Below are positions 17,748-26,728 of a stretch of DNA of 64,000 bases, piece after piece (positions within the stretch are counted from its first letter, which is position 1; the number at the start of each line of letters is the position of its first letter). The position numbers and the translations under genes were made by a program. Source of the DNA: an uncultured Pseudomonadota bacterium (GTDB lineage: Bacteria; Pseudomonadota; Alphaproteobacteria; RF32; CAG-239). The DNA is taken from assembly GCA_902799835.1 (NCBI GenBank), contig CADCCF010000002.1, positions 220,538 through 284,537 of the forward strand. The letters run 5' to 3'. Under the pieces are notes generated by a model. It was not told the origin of the DNA. It saw nothing but the letters and a program-made list of their open reading frames with translations, and searched no databases.

Positions 17748-18620
17748 ATGGATCAGAACACTGCACTATCCGGTATCGACTTTTCAGCCGAAGTTAACAT
17801 GGCGCGCTATATTCGCAACATCAATAACTTTCCGATTCTTGATGTTGATGAGGAGTATGAAATTGCGCTTAAATATCGGCAAACCAAAGACAAAAAATTG
17901 GCCTATAAACTTATAACTTCGCACTTGCGCTTGGTAATAAAATTAGCTTCAGCTTATAAAGGATATGGTTTGCCAATGCAAGAGCTCATTTCCGAGGGTA
18001 ATCTTGGTTTATTGTATGCGGTGGACAAATTTGAACCTGAAAAAGGTTTTCGTTTTTCGACTTATGCCTTGTGGTGGATAAAAGCCTATATACAAAAATA
18101 TATTCTCAATTCTTGGTCCTTGGTAAAAATAGGAACTACTGCCGCGCAAAAAAAATTATTTTTTAATCTACGCAAAATGAAAAGTCAGCTTAATTTGGTG
18201 GATGGTCGAGATTTGAGCGATGAAACTTTGAAGCATATTGCGGATTCTCTTTCGGTTGGCATTCAAGATGTCAAAGATATGAATAATCGTATGCATTCGC
18301 ACGATAGCTCGCTTAACAAGTTGTGTAATGATGGCGAGGAAGACAGTGCCGAGTGGATGGATTTTTTGGCCGATAGCAAACCATCACCGGAAGCATCAAT
18401 AGCTTATTCCGAAACTTATGCTTATCGCAAAAAATTATTTTCACAAGCTTTGTCATGTTTGAATAAACGCGAGCATGATATATTGTATAAGCGTCGTATG
18501 CTCGACAATGCTTTTACCTTAGATGAGCTGAGTAAAGTATATGGCATCAGTAAGGAACGCATACGCCAGATAGAGCTTAATTCCATTCGCAAAATTCGCA
18601 AAAACTTGTCTTTGATTTAG
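17748..18620 (+). CDS. rpoH: RpoH-family sigma factor (sigma-32 type)
   Basis: 290 residues from the ATG at 17748, which has GGAG 9 nt upstream; an in-frame GTG at 17688 is less likely. Region 2 is classical (LITSHLRLVIKLASAYKGYGLP, LISEGNLGLLYAVDKFEPEKGFRFSTYALWWIKAYIQ). The RpoH-specific box after region 2.4 is clear: SWSLVKIGTTAAQKKLFFNLRK. Region 4 carries the DNA-binding helix-turn-helix (FTLDELSKVYGISKERIRQIE). Alphaproteobacteria often carry several rpoH genes for heat, oxidative or envelope stress. It lies directly behind a J-domain gene, and DnaK/DnaJ proteins control RpoH stability in general, so a functional link is conceivable but unproven. Confidence 0.92.
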   Translation: MDQNTALSGIDFSAEVNMARYIRNINNFPILDVDEEYEIALKYRQTKDKKLAYKLITSHLRLVIKLASAYKGYGLPMQELISEGNLGLLYAVDKFEPEKGFRFSTYALWWIKAYIQKYILNSWSLVKIGTTAAQKKLFFNLRKMKSQLNLVDGRDLSDETLKHIADSLSVGIQDVKDMNNRMHSHDSSLNKLCNDGEEDSAEWMDFLADSKPSPEASIAYSETYAYRKKLFSQALSCLNKREHDILYKRRMLDNAFTLDELSKVYGISKERIRQIELNSIRKIRKNLSLI

Positions 18621-18635
18621 TTTGATAACATAGTA

Positions 18636-18691
18636 AATAAAAAAGCCCACTATAAAAGTGGACTTTTTTATTTGTGCTAGGGTGAGGGATT
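18636..18691. repeat. Second copy of the tRNA-Met 3' end plus terminator
   Basis: This 56-nt segment closely repeats 18801-18857, which is the terminator and last ~19 nt of tRNA-Met on the minus strand. The terminator hairpin (aagcccac / gtggactt with T-runs on both sides) also serves the convergent rpoH gene. The tRNA part has decayed: GGTAGCGGGTG has become GCTAGGGTG. Confidence 0.75.
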
Positions 18692-18800
18692 ATTAACGCT
18701 CACTGCGGCAATCGGTATTAACCGACCGGTGCGCTTTCGATCACCTTTGCCTTGTAGTCGAACCCACTAATCGTGGCTTCAAATTCCAACCCTTACATAT
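18692..18800 (-). repeat. Element between the two tRNA-Met 3' ends (related to 57867-57960)
   Basis: Read on the minus strand it begins with a CCAC-gatta-GTGG hairpin, then GTTCGACTACAAG and a GC-richer structured stretch. Its order resembles the element behind tRNA-Val: hairpin, TT(C/T)GACTACAAG, AAAG..CGAA, GGTCG, CGAT. It contains no reading frame of note and no intact tRNA. Confidence 0.55.
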
Positions 18801-18838
18801 AATAAAAAAGCCCACCATAAAAGTGGACTTTTTTATTA
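18801..18838 (-). terminator. Terminator of tRNA-Met
   Basis: On the minus strand, aataaaaaagtccac / gtgggcttttttatt lies directly after the CCA end of the tRNA. The stem carries one A-C mismatch. Confidence 0.75.
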
Positions 18839-18914
18839 TGGTAGCGGGTGAGGGATTCGAACCCACGACACAAGGATTATGATTCCTCCGCTCTACCGAC
18901 TGAGCTAACCCGCC
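18839..18914 (-). tRNA. tRNA-Met (CAT), elongator type
   Basis: 76 nt including an encoded CCA. The acceptor is GGCGGGT/ACCCGCT, the D arm GCTCAGTCGGTAGAGC, and the anticodon stem GAGGA/TCCTT with loop ATCATAA (anticodon CAT). The T arm is GTGGG-TTCGAAT-CCCTC-type. The acceptor sequence matches the usual alphaproteobacterial elongator tRNA-Met rather than the initiator, which has an unpaired first base, or tRNA-Ile2. Confidence 0.9.
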
Positions 18915-19018
18915 ATCGCCTCAAAGCAAGCTATTTAATAATATGATAGTTCGTCTTTGTCAATATTTTTTTTGTATTCATAACAATGGTCACAGAAACA
19001 GAATTAACTCTGTTTAGC

Positions 19019-20311
19019 TTAACTATATTGCGATCTTCTTCTTACTATAACTGCATTGGTCGCTTTAGGATCTTTAACAATCGGATTGCTTCTAGGATGA
19101 TTAGACGCAGTTGAGATGTGAGTGGAAGCATAATTTTTTCCAAATGGATATACCGGATTATCTACACCTATTTTAGCTAAATCAGGTGAGACCTTTTCAT
19201 TAGCCAATTTTGTGAATTCATCTTTAGTCATTTTTTCCAAAGATACATTAATGCTATCAAATTTCATGTCATAGGCAAGCTTATTATTTGTCATGTTTTC
19301 TAATTTAGCTAACTGATCATGCGAGCTGACATAATAAGTATCACTTGATAAGCAATTTGATAATTTTTCCATGAATTGTGCTGCATCACTTCGCGAAACT
19401 TTGTTGTTATATTTCTTTAAATTGTTCAATTCATAATTTACATAGCTCTCAAATATTCCGGTTACATCAACAATACGTCCTTTTCTGGTCTGAGCAAACT
19501 TGTAGTCTTTTACCATACGCACATCTTCTTTATTGAATGAAACTCGCCAATAATCGCCCCCATCAAAATACAACATAGTAAAATGTCTTCCACCGTCATT
19601 GGTTTCTTCACACAAAAAAAGTTTCTTATCATCATTGGGATTGTACTTTTTGTTATAGTCAGTGACTTTTTTATAAATATTACCACTGCCTTCCATAAAA
19701 AATTGATTAGACTTTTCATTGTATTTTTTTGCTATACTTTTCAAATCATTAATTATGGTGGGAGCAAAGTTTGGATTCTTAAAATTATTATAAATGGAAT
19801 CAATCAAAAATTGTGGTGTAAATTTTTGCATAAAAACTTCCCAAGATCCAGCCTCAGCGCAGTGTTGACGAAGGTTGTTTATGCGGCTTTTTTCAATTGC
19901 CGAAGATATAGCCCGATTGTAATTTTTCCCCTGTTTTTTTGCTTTGTTTATTGCTGCCACATCAGCGGTTGCTTCTGCTATATAGGTTTCAAGATAATTG
20001 TTGATACTTTGGGTATACATTTCTTGAGATGTTTTTTTTATATCTTCAAAATCAAAATATCCTTGGACATCAGGGCGCAAACTGGCAGGAAAGTTATAAG
20101 AATTAGTATCAAATGTTAACGCATTGGTTTGTGAATTATTACCATCACGTGAATAGTTTTCTGCCGCTTTTGCCGTACCAGATAAAAGTGTCGCTGCACC
20201 GAGTGCCGCGGTGGTAATTATAGTTTTTAGATAGTTGGCTCGCTGAATTTTGGCACGACAAGCCGATACTCTTCCTTCTATCTCATTGGTGTTAGTATTT
20301 TTCTTGCTCAT
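19019..20311 (-). CDS. Secreted protein of unknown function
   Basis: 430 residues. A charged N-terminal extension of about 27 residues precedes a good signal-type hydrophobic core (YLKTIITTAALGAATLLSGTAKA), so the protein is probably exported by an extended signal peptide. A well-placed AGGTGAT ribosome-binding site supports this start. The mature part is hydrophilic and mixed helix/strand, with two or three cysteines (in RQHCAEAG, LFLCEETND, LSNCLSS) and no motif I recognise. A recurring K-Y-N-x-K pattern gives it a basic, asparagine-rich character. It stands alone between tRNA-Met and a divergent porin gene; the AT-rich 164 bp between them must hold both promoters. Confidence 0.75.
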   Translation of the reverse strand: MSKKNTNTNEIEGRVSACRAKIQRANYLKTIITTAALGAATLLSGTAKAAENYSRDGNNSQTNALTFDTNSYNFPASLRPDVQGYFDFEDIKKTSQEMYTQSINNYLETYIAEATADVAAINKAKKQGKNYNRAISSAIEKSRINNLRQHCAEAGSWEVFMQKFTPQFLIDSIYNNFKNPNFAPTIINDLKSIAKKYNEKSNQFFMEGSGNIYKKVTDYNKKYNPNDDKKLFLCEETNDGGRHFTMLYFDGGDYWRVSFNKEDVRMVKDYKFAQTRKGRIVDVTGIFESYVNYELNNLKKYNNKVSRSDAAQFMEKLSNCLSSDTYYVSSHDQLAKLENMTNNKLAYDMKFDSINVSLEKMTKDEFTKLANEKVSPDLAKIGVDNPVYPFGKNYASTHISTASNHPRSNPIVKDPKATNAVIVRRRSQYS

Positions 20312-20475
20312 ATCATCACCTATCTTAAAGCATTAATTTTGTCTAAATTATACAGCTTTTGTCATCTGATTGCAACCCATTTTTTAAATTTTTTTATTTT
20401 TTTCGGGGTTTAAATCTCATCTTCAGTACATATATATCACCATAATTTTTACAAAATATTTAAAAAGGAGGAAAA

Positions 20476-21663
20476 ATGCACAAATTTTCATTATATATGG
20501 GCGTTAGCTTGGCTTTGTTGGGCTTGACTTTTTCGGCTCAGGCTGCCGATCATCCGGTTAAGAAAGGTAAACGCGTTTCGGAGTTTAGCGAAATATGGCA
20601 AGACTACGAAAATTTTAAGCAAAGTTTACAAAAAAACTATGGATTCGACTATGGTTTAACTTATTCTTTATTGGGACAATACGGAGCTCCTTCAGGCAAA
20701 AAAGCCGCTTTCCAATCAATTGCTTATCCTGATTTTACTTGGACGTTTTTTAATAATGACAAGGGAAATTTAGCTTTGAATGCAGCCTATAATATGGTGC
20801 AATATTCCGGCTCTAACGGCAATGGTATCGGCAATCGTATCGGGGTGATAACACCGATTAATGATTATACTGAACAGTCAAACGAATTTCCCGAATTATA
20901 TTTAACTTATCAATTGCCGGCTGATTATAATTGGATGACCATCGGTTTGGGACAATTTCCGATTTATAATTTTGACGGCACTACTTATAACTCCAACCAA
21001 CAAGAAAATTTTATTAACTGGACTTTTGCCCAAAATGCCACCTCAACCTATCCGACAGCCGGCATCGGCGGCTATATCCAAGCCTCGCCCAATGATTGGG
21101 TATTTACCATCGGCGCTCAGGATGCTACCAATATAACCGGTGAAAGTATTTCAACCTCCAACTTGGATGAAAAGCACTATACCACATTCGGATCGATCGC
21201 TTATAATCCGACCATTAACGGGCTGGGGCAGGGACAATATTCCATATTGTACTACAATCAGCCTTGGGTTGAAAAACAGCCGCAAACCACCAACGGGTGG
21301 TCACTCAATGCCATGCAAAATTTAGGTGATAAATGGGCAGTTTTTGGCCGTGTTAATGGTGTTAGCGGCGATATGGCAACCATCGATACATCATATATGT
21401 TGGGTTTGGTGCTGAATAATCCATGGGAACGCAACCAGTTGGATCAAATCGGTGTTGCTGCCGGATTAAATCACATTAACGAAGATGCGGTTGGCGCACC
21501 TTTAGAACATAATTATGAAACAGTTCTAGAAGGTTATACAGCTTTTGGTATATCCTCATTTATGACTATCACACCGGATGTTCAAATTTATTTTAATCCG
21601 GCAGAAAATCCCAAATCCGATAACGCATTCGTATTTTCATTAAGGGCGACAGTATTTTTCTAG
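20476..21663 (+). CDS. OprB-like carbohydrate-selective porin
   Basis: 395 residues with a signal peptide (1-23, cut after AQA) and a strand-rich barrel ending in an aromatic (ATVFF). Its pattern fits the OprB family: an N-terminal helical stretch (FSEIWQDYENFKQSLQKNYG), YPDFTWTFFNNDKGNLALN, ELYLTYQLPADYNWMTIGLG and AVFGRVNG. Some members take up glucose and related sugars, but the true substrate cannot be read from sequence. AAGGAGG lies 6-7 nt before the ATG. No sugar-transport genes adjoin it. Confidence 0.75.
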   Translation: MHKFSLYMGVSLALLGLTFSAQAADHPVKKGKRVSEFSEIWQDYENFKQSLQKNYGFDYGLTYSLLGQYGAPSGKKAAFQSIAYPDFTWTFFNNDKGNLALNAAYNMVQYSGSNGNGIGNRIGVITPINDYTEQSNEFPELYLTYQLPADYNWMTIGLGQFPIYNFDGTTYNSNQQENFINWTFAQNATSTYPTAGIGGYIQASPNDWVFTIGAQDATNITGESISTSNLDEKHYTTFGSIAYNPTINGLGQGQYSILYYNQPWVEKQPQTTNGWSLNAMQNLGDKWAVFGRVNGVSGDMATIDTSYMLGLVLNNPWERNQLDQIGVAAGLNHINEDAVGAPLEHNYETVLEGYTAFGISSFMTITPDVQIYFNPAENPKSDNAFVFSLRATVFF

Positions 21664-21773
21664 GCTTAAAATAGCGGTGGAAAAAGCGGGCATTTTAAAA
21701 AGTTTGCCTTTACATCTGCGATGTTATCGTACTAAATTGAAGGCGTGTTTTGAGATAATTAAAGAGTGCGATA

Positions 21774-22295
21774 ATGAAAAAGGCAACTGTTTTAGGAATA
21801 TTGATGTTGTTGACCGCTTGCGCCACCGCGCCAACGCCAAAAATTGATGACAATACTGAATCTAAGCAACCAACCCAAATAATAAATCAACTTCCGACTA
21901 TCGGTGGAGTTGAACGAGTATATGTTGAAAACATTAAGGCTCCTTTTCATGCCAGAATTGATACCGGTGCCGAAACATCTTCAATAGATGTTCAAAATAT
22001 TACACCTTTTGAGCGAGATGGTGAAAAATGGGTGTCTTTTGAATTGGTTAATCGGTCCAATGGTGAAAAAATTAAATTGGAAAAACCGATTAAACGTAAA
22101 GCCACCATTAAGCGGACAAACGAGACTGAACATCGCTATGTCGTAAAAATGAAAATTCGCATGGGCAAAAACCTGATTAATGCAGACGTTACACTTAATG
22201 ATCGTTCCAAATTTGACTATCAGGTGCTGATTGGCCGCAATATAATCAGCGGTCGTTATATTGTTGATGTTTCTACAACCAACACATTGCGCTAG
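21774..22295 (+). CDS. Retropepsin-like lipoprotein (ATP-dependent zinc protease family, PF05618 type)
   Basis: 173 residues. A lipoprotein signal ends at LLTAC (Cys about residue 16). The mature part is a single retropepsin-like domain: the catalytic ARIDTGAETSSID motif, then VSFELVN, a basic strand region and the closing DYQVLIGRNIISGRYIVDVS. This is the classic pairing seen in the family called 'ATP-dependent zinc protease' or RimK-associated aspartyl protease. It opens a three-gene operon, 12 nt before an inactive-transglutaminase membrane protein and then an ATP-grasp ligase, an arrangement conserved in many proteobacteria. A role in envelope peptide or osmotic-stress processing has been proposed for such sets; that is family knowledge, not seen here. 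Confidence 0.85.
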   Translation: MKKATVLGILMLLTACATAPTPKIDDNTESKQPTQIINQLPTIGGVERVYVENIKAPFHARIDTGAETSSIDVQNITPFERDGEKWVSFELVNRSNGEKIKLEKPIKRKATIKRTNETEHRYVVKMKIRMGKNLINADVTLNDRSKFDYQVLIGRNIISGRYIVDVSTTNTLR

Positions 22296-22307
22296 GACTT
22301 TTATTAG

Positions 22308-23861
22308 ATGAAAAAATTAAATGCTTTAATTAAAAAATTCCGTTCCATAAGATTTGTGTTGACGGTTTTGCTTTTGGTGACCTTGATATTTACATCATTC
22401 AGTGCCTATTACAAAATAAAGTATTGGGGATTTAGCTTTTCACCAAAGCAGAATACCAATGTTTGGGCAATAGAAGCTCATGTTTCTTTTATTGCTGATG
22501 GTTCACCGATAAATGTTAGTTTGGCGATTCCCTCCAAGAACAAAGGTTTTAAAATTTTGGAAGAAAACATCATTGCCAACGGCTACAAAACTCAAAAATT
22601 TGCTGACAAGATCACTTTCAAATCTCGCAATATGATTGGCGAACAAGATTTGTATTACAAAATAATGGTCTTTGACAATATGCAAGCCAAGGATAAGCTT
22701 AAAGACGAAGCTCCTAAAAATATTCGCCGTCCGGATTGGGATGAAACCACGTTGGCTCAAGCTCAACAAGTTTTGTCACTGGCTCAACAAGAAGAAGGTG
22801 ATGACAATATTGAAAAATTGATTGTTTTATTTAATCAAGAACCGCTTAATCCGGCACTGAAATCTTATCTCCCGGTGCAATACAATCAAAAACAAAAATT
22901 GGAAATCATGCAACAACTCTTGAGCCTAAAAGATATAGCAACACGCATATCACGCGGTCTCAATCTTGAAGAAGGACAAAAAATTACTCCCGACCTGATG
23001 TTGGAAGCTTATGTCGATGGAGCTTGGCGCATCTATGATCCCAACACCGGCAAAAAAGGACTGCCCGACAATTTTTTGCTTTTTCAAAGAGGAGGAAATT
23101 CCCTGCTTGATGTGATTGGCGGAGAAGATTCGTCCGTGCGTTTTTCCATTCAAAAGTCAATTACCTCAACTATGAACTTAGCCAGCCGCCGAGCCAAATT
23201 GTCGCGCAAAGACGGACTTTATAATTTGAGCATCTACAATCTGCCGTTGTCATCGCAAAACAGCTTGAAATGGTTATCAGTATTTCCAATCGCTATATTT
23301 TTTGTTGTTTTGCTACGCAATGTCGTTGGTATTCGCACAATGGGAACATTTACTCCGATGTTGATTGCTATGTCATTTGTTCAGACCGGATTTTGGGCAG
23401 GATTAGTATGTTTCAGCGTTATTGTTGCTTTAGGATTGTTGATAAGATTCGTTATGTCAAAACTAAATCTTTTATTGGTACCGAGAATTTCGGCAGTGGT
23501 TATTTTTGTTATTCTGATTATCACCGGTTTAACTTTCTTCGGACACTATTTTAATATCAAAATTGCACAGGCTTCAGTTTACTTTCCAATCATAATTACC
23601 GCTTGGGTAATTGAGCGAGCATCAATTATTTGGGAAGAAGAGGGAGCTCGTAATGCATGGCATGAGCTGTCAAACAGCTTGTTGGTAGGCATCATTGTTT
23701 ATTTTGTTATTTCGAATGAATATGTGCGGCATTGGACATTCGTATTCAACGAAATAAACCTGGTAATTCTGTTTGCGGTTATGTTGCTGGGAACCTATAC
23801 CGGTTACAGACTTGTGGAATTGAAACGATTTGCTTCATTGGTAAAAGGAACCAAAAAATAA
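22308..23861 (+). CDS. Inactive transglutaminase-like membrane protein (7TM type)
   Basis: 517 residues. An N-terminal membrane helix (about 15-35) is followed by a periplasmic domain with a transglutaminase-like pattern (ATRISRGLNLEEGQKITPDLMLEAYVDGAWRIYDPNTG) in which the catalytic cysteine is not evident. From about residue 320 a block of seven hydrophobic helices runs to the end. This is the 'inactive transglutaminase fused to 7 transmembrane helices' family, always found with a retropepsin-like lipoprotein and an ATP-grasp ligase, as here. The stop codon directly abuts the next ATG, implying coupled translation. It presumably scaffolds the other two proteins at the inner membrane. Confidence 0.88.
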   Translation: MKKLNALIKKFRSIRFVLTVLLLVTLIFTSFSAYYKIKYWGFSFSPKQNTNVWAIEAHVSFIADGSPINVSLAIPSKNKGFKILEENIIANGYKTQKFADKITFKSRNMIGEQDLYYKIMVFDNMQAKDKLKDEAPKNIRRPDWDETTLAQAQQVLSLAQQEEGDDNIEKLIVLFNQEPLNPALKSYLPVQYNQKQKLEIMQQLLSLKDIATRISRGLNLEEGQKITPDLMLEAYVDGAWRIYDPNTGKKGLPDNFLLFQRGGNSLLDVIGGEDSSVRFSIQKSITSTMNLASRRAKLSRKDGLYNLSIYNLPLSSQNSLKWLSVFPIAIFFVVLLRNVVGIRTMGTFTPMLIAMSFVQTGFWAGLVCFSVIVALGLLIRFVMSKLNLLLVPRISAVVIFVILIITGLTFFGHYFNIKIAQASVYFPIIITAWVIERASIIWEEEGARNAWHELSNSLLVGIIVYFVISNEYVRHWTFVFNEINLVILFAVMLLGTYTGYRLVELKRFASLVKGTKK

Positions 23862-24812
23862 ATGTTCAATTGGATAAAAGCAATCAAAGAACTTCCTTCA
23901 CAACTCCGCGCCAAGGGTGTTTTGGGAATGAATGCTCGCAACTATGCCGTAATTTCTCAACACAATTCGCGGCGGCTTTATCCTTTGGTAGATGATAAAG
24001 TTCAGACCAAAAATTTGGCTCTTAAATTTGGGGTAAAAACTCCTGAGATGATTGGTGTTATAGAACATCAATATCAGGTTGCCGATATAATGAAGATAGT
24101 CAAAGGACACGAAGAATTTGTTGTAAAACCGGCCCATGGTTCCGGTGGTAAAGGAGTTATGGTAGTAAAGAGCTATCATGGCGATAATTTCACTTTAGCC
24201 TCAGGTCGCATCATCGGTTATAATGAACTATATCAACACATATCCAACATACTAAGTGGCCTTTATTCGCTTGGCGGTCAGTATGATAGTGCTCTTATTG
24301 AAGAAATGGTGCATTTTTCTTCAGCTTTTGACGATTACAGCTATCATGGAGTACCTGATGTCAGAGTTATTGTTTACAAAGGCTATCCGATAATGGCAAT
24401 GACCAGATTGGCAACCAAGGAATCCGGCGGACGAGCTAATTTGCACCAAGGGGCTGTTGGGGTTGGGCTTGATATCAAAACTGGTAAAACTAAGTTAGCA
24501 GTTCAACATAATTGCCCGATTGCATTTCACCCGGATACTAAAGCCGATTTGAGTAAAATAGAAGTTCCTAGCTGGCGTGAACATCTTTTGTTGGCGGCTA
24601 AGGCTTATGAAATGACCGGTCTGGGCTATTTTGGTGCCGATATTGTTTTGGATGCGCAAAAAGGGCCTATGATGCTTGAGTTAAATGCGCGCCCCGGTTT
24701 GGCAATTCAGATTGCCAATGGCGAAGGATTGAAAAAATCAATTAAACGCGTAGATAAAAGTTATCCTTCCGGTTTGTCAGCCGAAGAGCGTATTAAATAT
24801 ATTTTGCAATAA
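23862..24812 (+). CDS. RimK-related ATP-grasp ligase
   Basis: 316 residues. ATP-grasp features are visible: EFVVKPAHGSGGKGVMVV (glycine-rich phosphate loop), ALIEEMVHF, DVRVIVYKGYPIMAMTRLAT, then the metal-binding end GADIVLDAQKGPMMLELNARPGL. The family is the alpha-L-glutamate-ligase-related group (TIGR02291 type). Members probably form an amide bond between an amino acid and a peptide or protein. Third gene of the retropepsin / inactive transglutaminase operon. The enzyme is cytosolic while its partners face the periplasm, so the substrate or product presumably crosses the membrane. Confidence 0.88.
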   Translation: MFNWIKAIKELPSQLRAKGVLGMNARNYAVISQHNSRRLYPLVDDKVQTKNLALKFGVKTPEMIGVIEHQYQVADIMKIVKGHEEFVVKPAHGSGGKGVMVVKSYHGDNFTLASGRIIGYNELYQHISNILSGLYSLGGQYDSALIEEMVHFSSAFDDYSYHGVPDVRVIVYKGYPIMAMTRLATKESGGRANLHQGAVGVGLDIKTGKTKLAVQHNCPIAFHPDTKADLSKIEVPSWREHLLLAAKAYEMTGLGYFGADIVLDAQKGPMMLELNARPGLAIQIANGEGLKKSIKRVDKSYPSGLSAEERIKYILQ

Positions 24813-24876
24813 AATTTTGCATTATCAGTTTTCAGTTCCTATATAAATAGTAGATATAGATTGTAAAGGAGTATAT

Positions 24877-25491
24877 ATGATGGTCGAAAATAAAAAACTT
24901 AAAGGTTCAACCACTCCTAAAATTGATGGTGGCAAAACCAAAAGTATTAAAAGTGATGACACTAAAAAAATAGGCATAAGTGCATCGCGTGCCAAAAAAA
25001 TAAAGCATTCGTATAAAGTTAAAGATGCTGAAAATGCCATATTACTAAAGCTGAAAGATGGTGATGTGGTAATAGAAATGTTTGAGGATGCTGCCCCCAA
25101 TCATGTTAAAAGAATTAAAGAGCTGGTAAGACAAGGGTTTTATAATGGTCTAAAATTTCATCGGGTGATTGATGGATTCATGGCACAAACCGGATGCCCT
25201 TATGGTACCGGTACCGGTGGTTCGGGACAAAAGTTAAAAGCCGAATTTAATCGCAATCCTCATAAAAGAGGTACGGTTTCGATGGCGCGTTCCAGTTGGC
25301 CGGATTCCGCTGATAGTCAATTTTTTATCTGCTTTGCAGACTGTCCTTGGCTTGATGGTCAGTATACCGTTTGGGGTGAAGTTACTTCCGGTATGGAATA
25401 TGTTGATATGATAAAAAAAGGCAACGGAGCTAACGGCGAAGTTGCTCAGCCTGATGAGATTGTTTCAATGACAGTTATTTCCGATTTGTAA
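24877..25491 (+). CDS. Cyclophilin-type peptidyl-prolyl isomerase
   Basis: 204 residues. A lysine-rich N-terminal extension of about 45 residues precedes a complete cyclophilin domain: VIEMFEDAAPNHVKRIKELV, FYNGLKFHRVIDGFMAQTGC (with the catalytic F-H-R), FNRNPHKRGTVSMARSSWPD and SQFFICFADCPWLDGQYTVWG. No signal peptide, so cytoplasmic. AAAGGAG sits 5 nt before the first of two adjacent ATGs. The extension is unusual for small cytosolic cyclophilins and could bind nucleic acid or ribosomes, which is inference from charge only. Confidence 0.93.
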   Translation: MMVENKKLKGSTTPKIDGGKTKSIKSDDTKKIGISASRAKKIKHSYKVKDAENAILLKLKDGDVVIEMFEDAAPNHVKRIKELVRQGFYNGLKFHRVIDGFMAQTGCPYGTGTGGSGQKLKAEFNRNPHKRGTVSMARSSWPDSADSQFFICFADCPWLDGQYTVWGEVTSGMEYVDMIKKGNGANGEVAQPDEIVSMTVISDL

Positions 25492-25502
25492 TCTTATAAA
25501 TC

Positions 25503-25537
25503 AAAAAAAAGCGCCGAGGTAATCGGCGCTTTTTTAT
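25503..25537. terminator. Bidirectional terminator
   Basis: aaaagcgccga / tcggcgctttt stem with a ggtaa loop, with A- and T-runs on either side. It serves both the cyclophilin gene and the convergent trcR-like gene. Confidence 0.85.
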
Positions 25538-25549
25538 AAGACATAGTTC

Positions 25550-26632
25550 TTATTTTTTTGCAACTTTTTTAGTTGCAGTTTTTTTAGCTGTTGTCTTTTT
25601 AGCAACAGGCTTTTTAGCAGCTACTTTTTTAGCAGTTGTCTTTTTGGCAACAGGCTTTTTAGCAGCTACTTTTTTAGTTACGGTCTTTTTAGCAACAGGC
25701 TTTTTAGCAGCAACTTTTTTGGTTACGGTCTTTTTAGCAACAGGCTTTTTAGCAGCAACTTTTTTTACGGTTGTCTTTTTAGCAGCAGGCTTTTTAGCAA
25801 CAACTTTTTTTACGGTTGTCTTTTTAGCAACAGGCTTTTTAGCAGCTACTTTTTTGACAGTTGTTTTTTTAGCAGTTGTAGCTTTTTTAGCTACAGTTGC
25901 TTTTTTAGCAGCAACTTTTTTGGTTGTTACTTTTTTGTCTTCAGTTTTCTTTGTAGTAGTTTTCATAGTCTTTTTCCTTGTAGTAGTTTTCATAGTTTTC
26001 TTAGTTTTTTTAGCTTTAGTTTTAACCTTAGCTTTAGTTTTAGTTTTTGACACCTTTTTGGTGCTCTTTTTGGTTGATTTCTTAACAGTTTTCTTAACTT
26101 TTTCTGCTTTAACCTTAGGTTGTGAAGCTATGACAGCATTGTCTATATCCGTCTCACTGCACAAACCGATAGATACAGGATCTTTTGCCTTCAAATTTGC
26201 CATATCACGATGAGTGCCCTTACGAATAGCATCAATAGTCGTTTTGGTCGTACCTATCAGCTTGCAAATTAAGCTATCTTTAATTGTAGGATAATTCTTC
26301 AAAACCCACAAAACAGCATTAGGCTTTTCTTGTCTTTGTGATGGCGACAAAACCTTCTTAGCTTTCAGATTGCGTAACTTTGCATTGCATTCTAATTCTT
26401 CAGCTTTAAGATTCGCTGTAATATCCTTTTCACAACGATGAATCTCATCCCAAGTAAGCTGTCCATTATCAATAGGGGAAATTCCTCTGATATTACTTCC
26501 GACATCTCCGTCAGCCATAGCTTGAATCTCTAATTCATGAATCTCACAAAAAACCGCAATTTGGCGGAAAGTAAGAGTCGTATTTTCTACTAGCCATACA
26601 GCAGTGGCTCTTGGCATCAAAGGTGCTGTCAT
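25550..26632 (-). CDS. TrcR-like cell-cycle regulator (DUF1013) with histone-H1-like tail
   Basis: 360 residues from the ATG at 26632 (AAAGGAT just upstream; an in-frame ATG at 26653 lacks one). The first ~160 residues match DUF1013/COG5447: [56 protein letters not shown], and a second helix-turn-helix-like block [30 protein letters not shown]. This is the family named TrcR in Caulobacter cell-cycle work. The remaining ~190 residues are a K/A/T/V/P tail of repeated [13 protein letters not shown] units, like histone H1 or AlgP tails, which bind DNA non-specifically. The family is normally short, so the tail is the oddity. Confidence 0.85.
   Translation of the reverse strand: MTAPLMPRATAVWLVENTTLTFRQIAVFCEIHELEIQAMADGDVGSNIRGISPIDNGQLTWDEIHRCEKDITANLKAEELECNAKLRNLKAKKVLSPSQRQEKPNAVLWVLKNYPTIKDSLICKLIGTTKTTIDAIRKGTHRDMANLKAKDPVSIGLCSETDIDNAVIASQPKVKAEKVKKTVKKSTKKSTKKVSKTKTKAKVKTKAKKTKKTMKTTTRKKTMKTTTKKTEDKKVTTKKVAAKKATVAKKATTAKKTTVKKVAAKKPVAKKTTVKKVVAKKPAAKKTTVKKVAAKKPVAKKTVTKKVAAKKPVAKKTVTKKVAAKKPVAKKTTAKKVAAKKPVAKKTTAKKTATKKVAKK
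25566..25880 (-). repeat. Tandem repeats coding the basic [13 protein letters not shown] tail
   Basis: Roughly 45-60-bp units, nearly identical in pairs, encode alternating [13 protein letters not shown] blocks; the copies differ mainly by T, P or V substitutions. The tract should be prone to length change. Confidence 0.8.
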
Positions 26633-26728
26633 ATACTTATCCTTTCTATTCAATTTAATTCAATCACAATAATTTCAGTTTAATAAGTTTGAATATAAAT
26701 ACAAGATATTTTTAAATTTTAAAAGCAT

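Noticed and set aside
25644..26213. Open frame of 189 codons opposite the TrcR tail, coding a hydrophobic V/F/L-rich repeat
   Set aside because: It is the mirror image of the lysine/alanine repeat on the other strand, has no ribosome-binding site, and its composition follows from the repeat.
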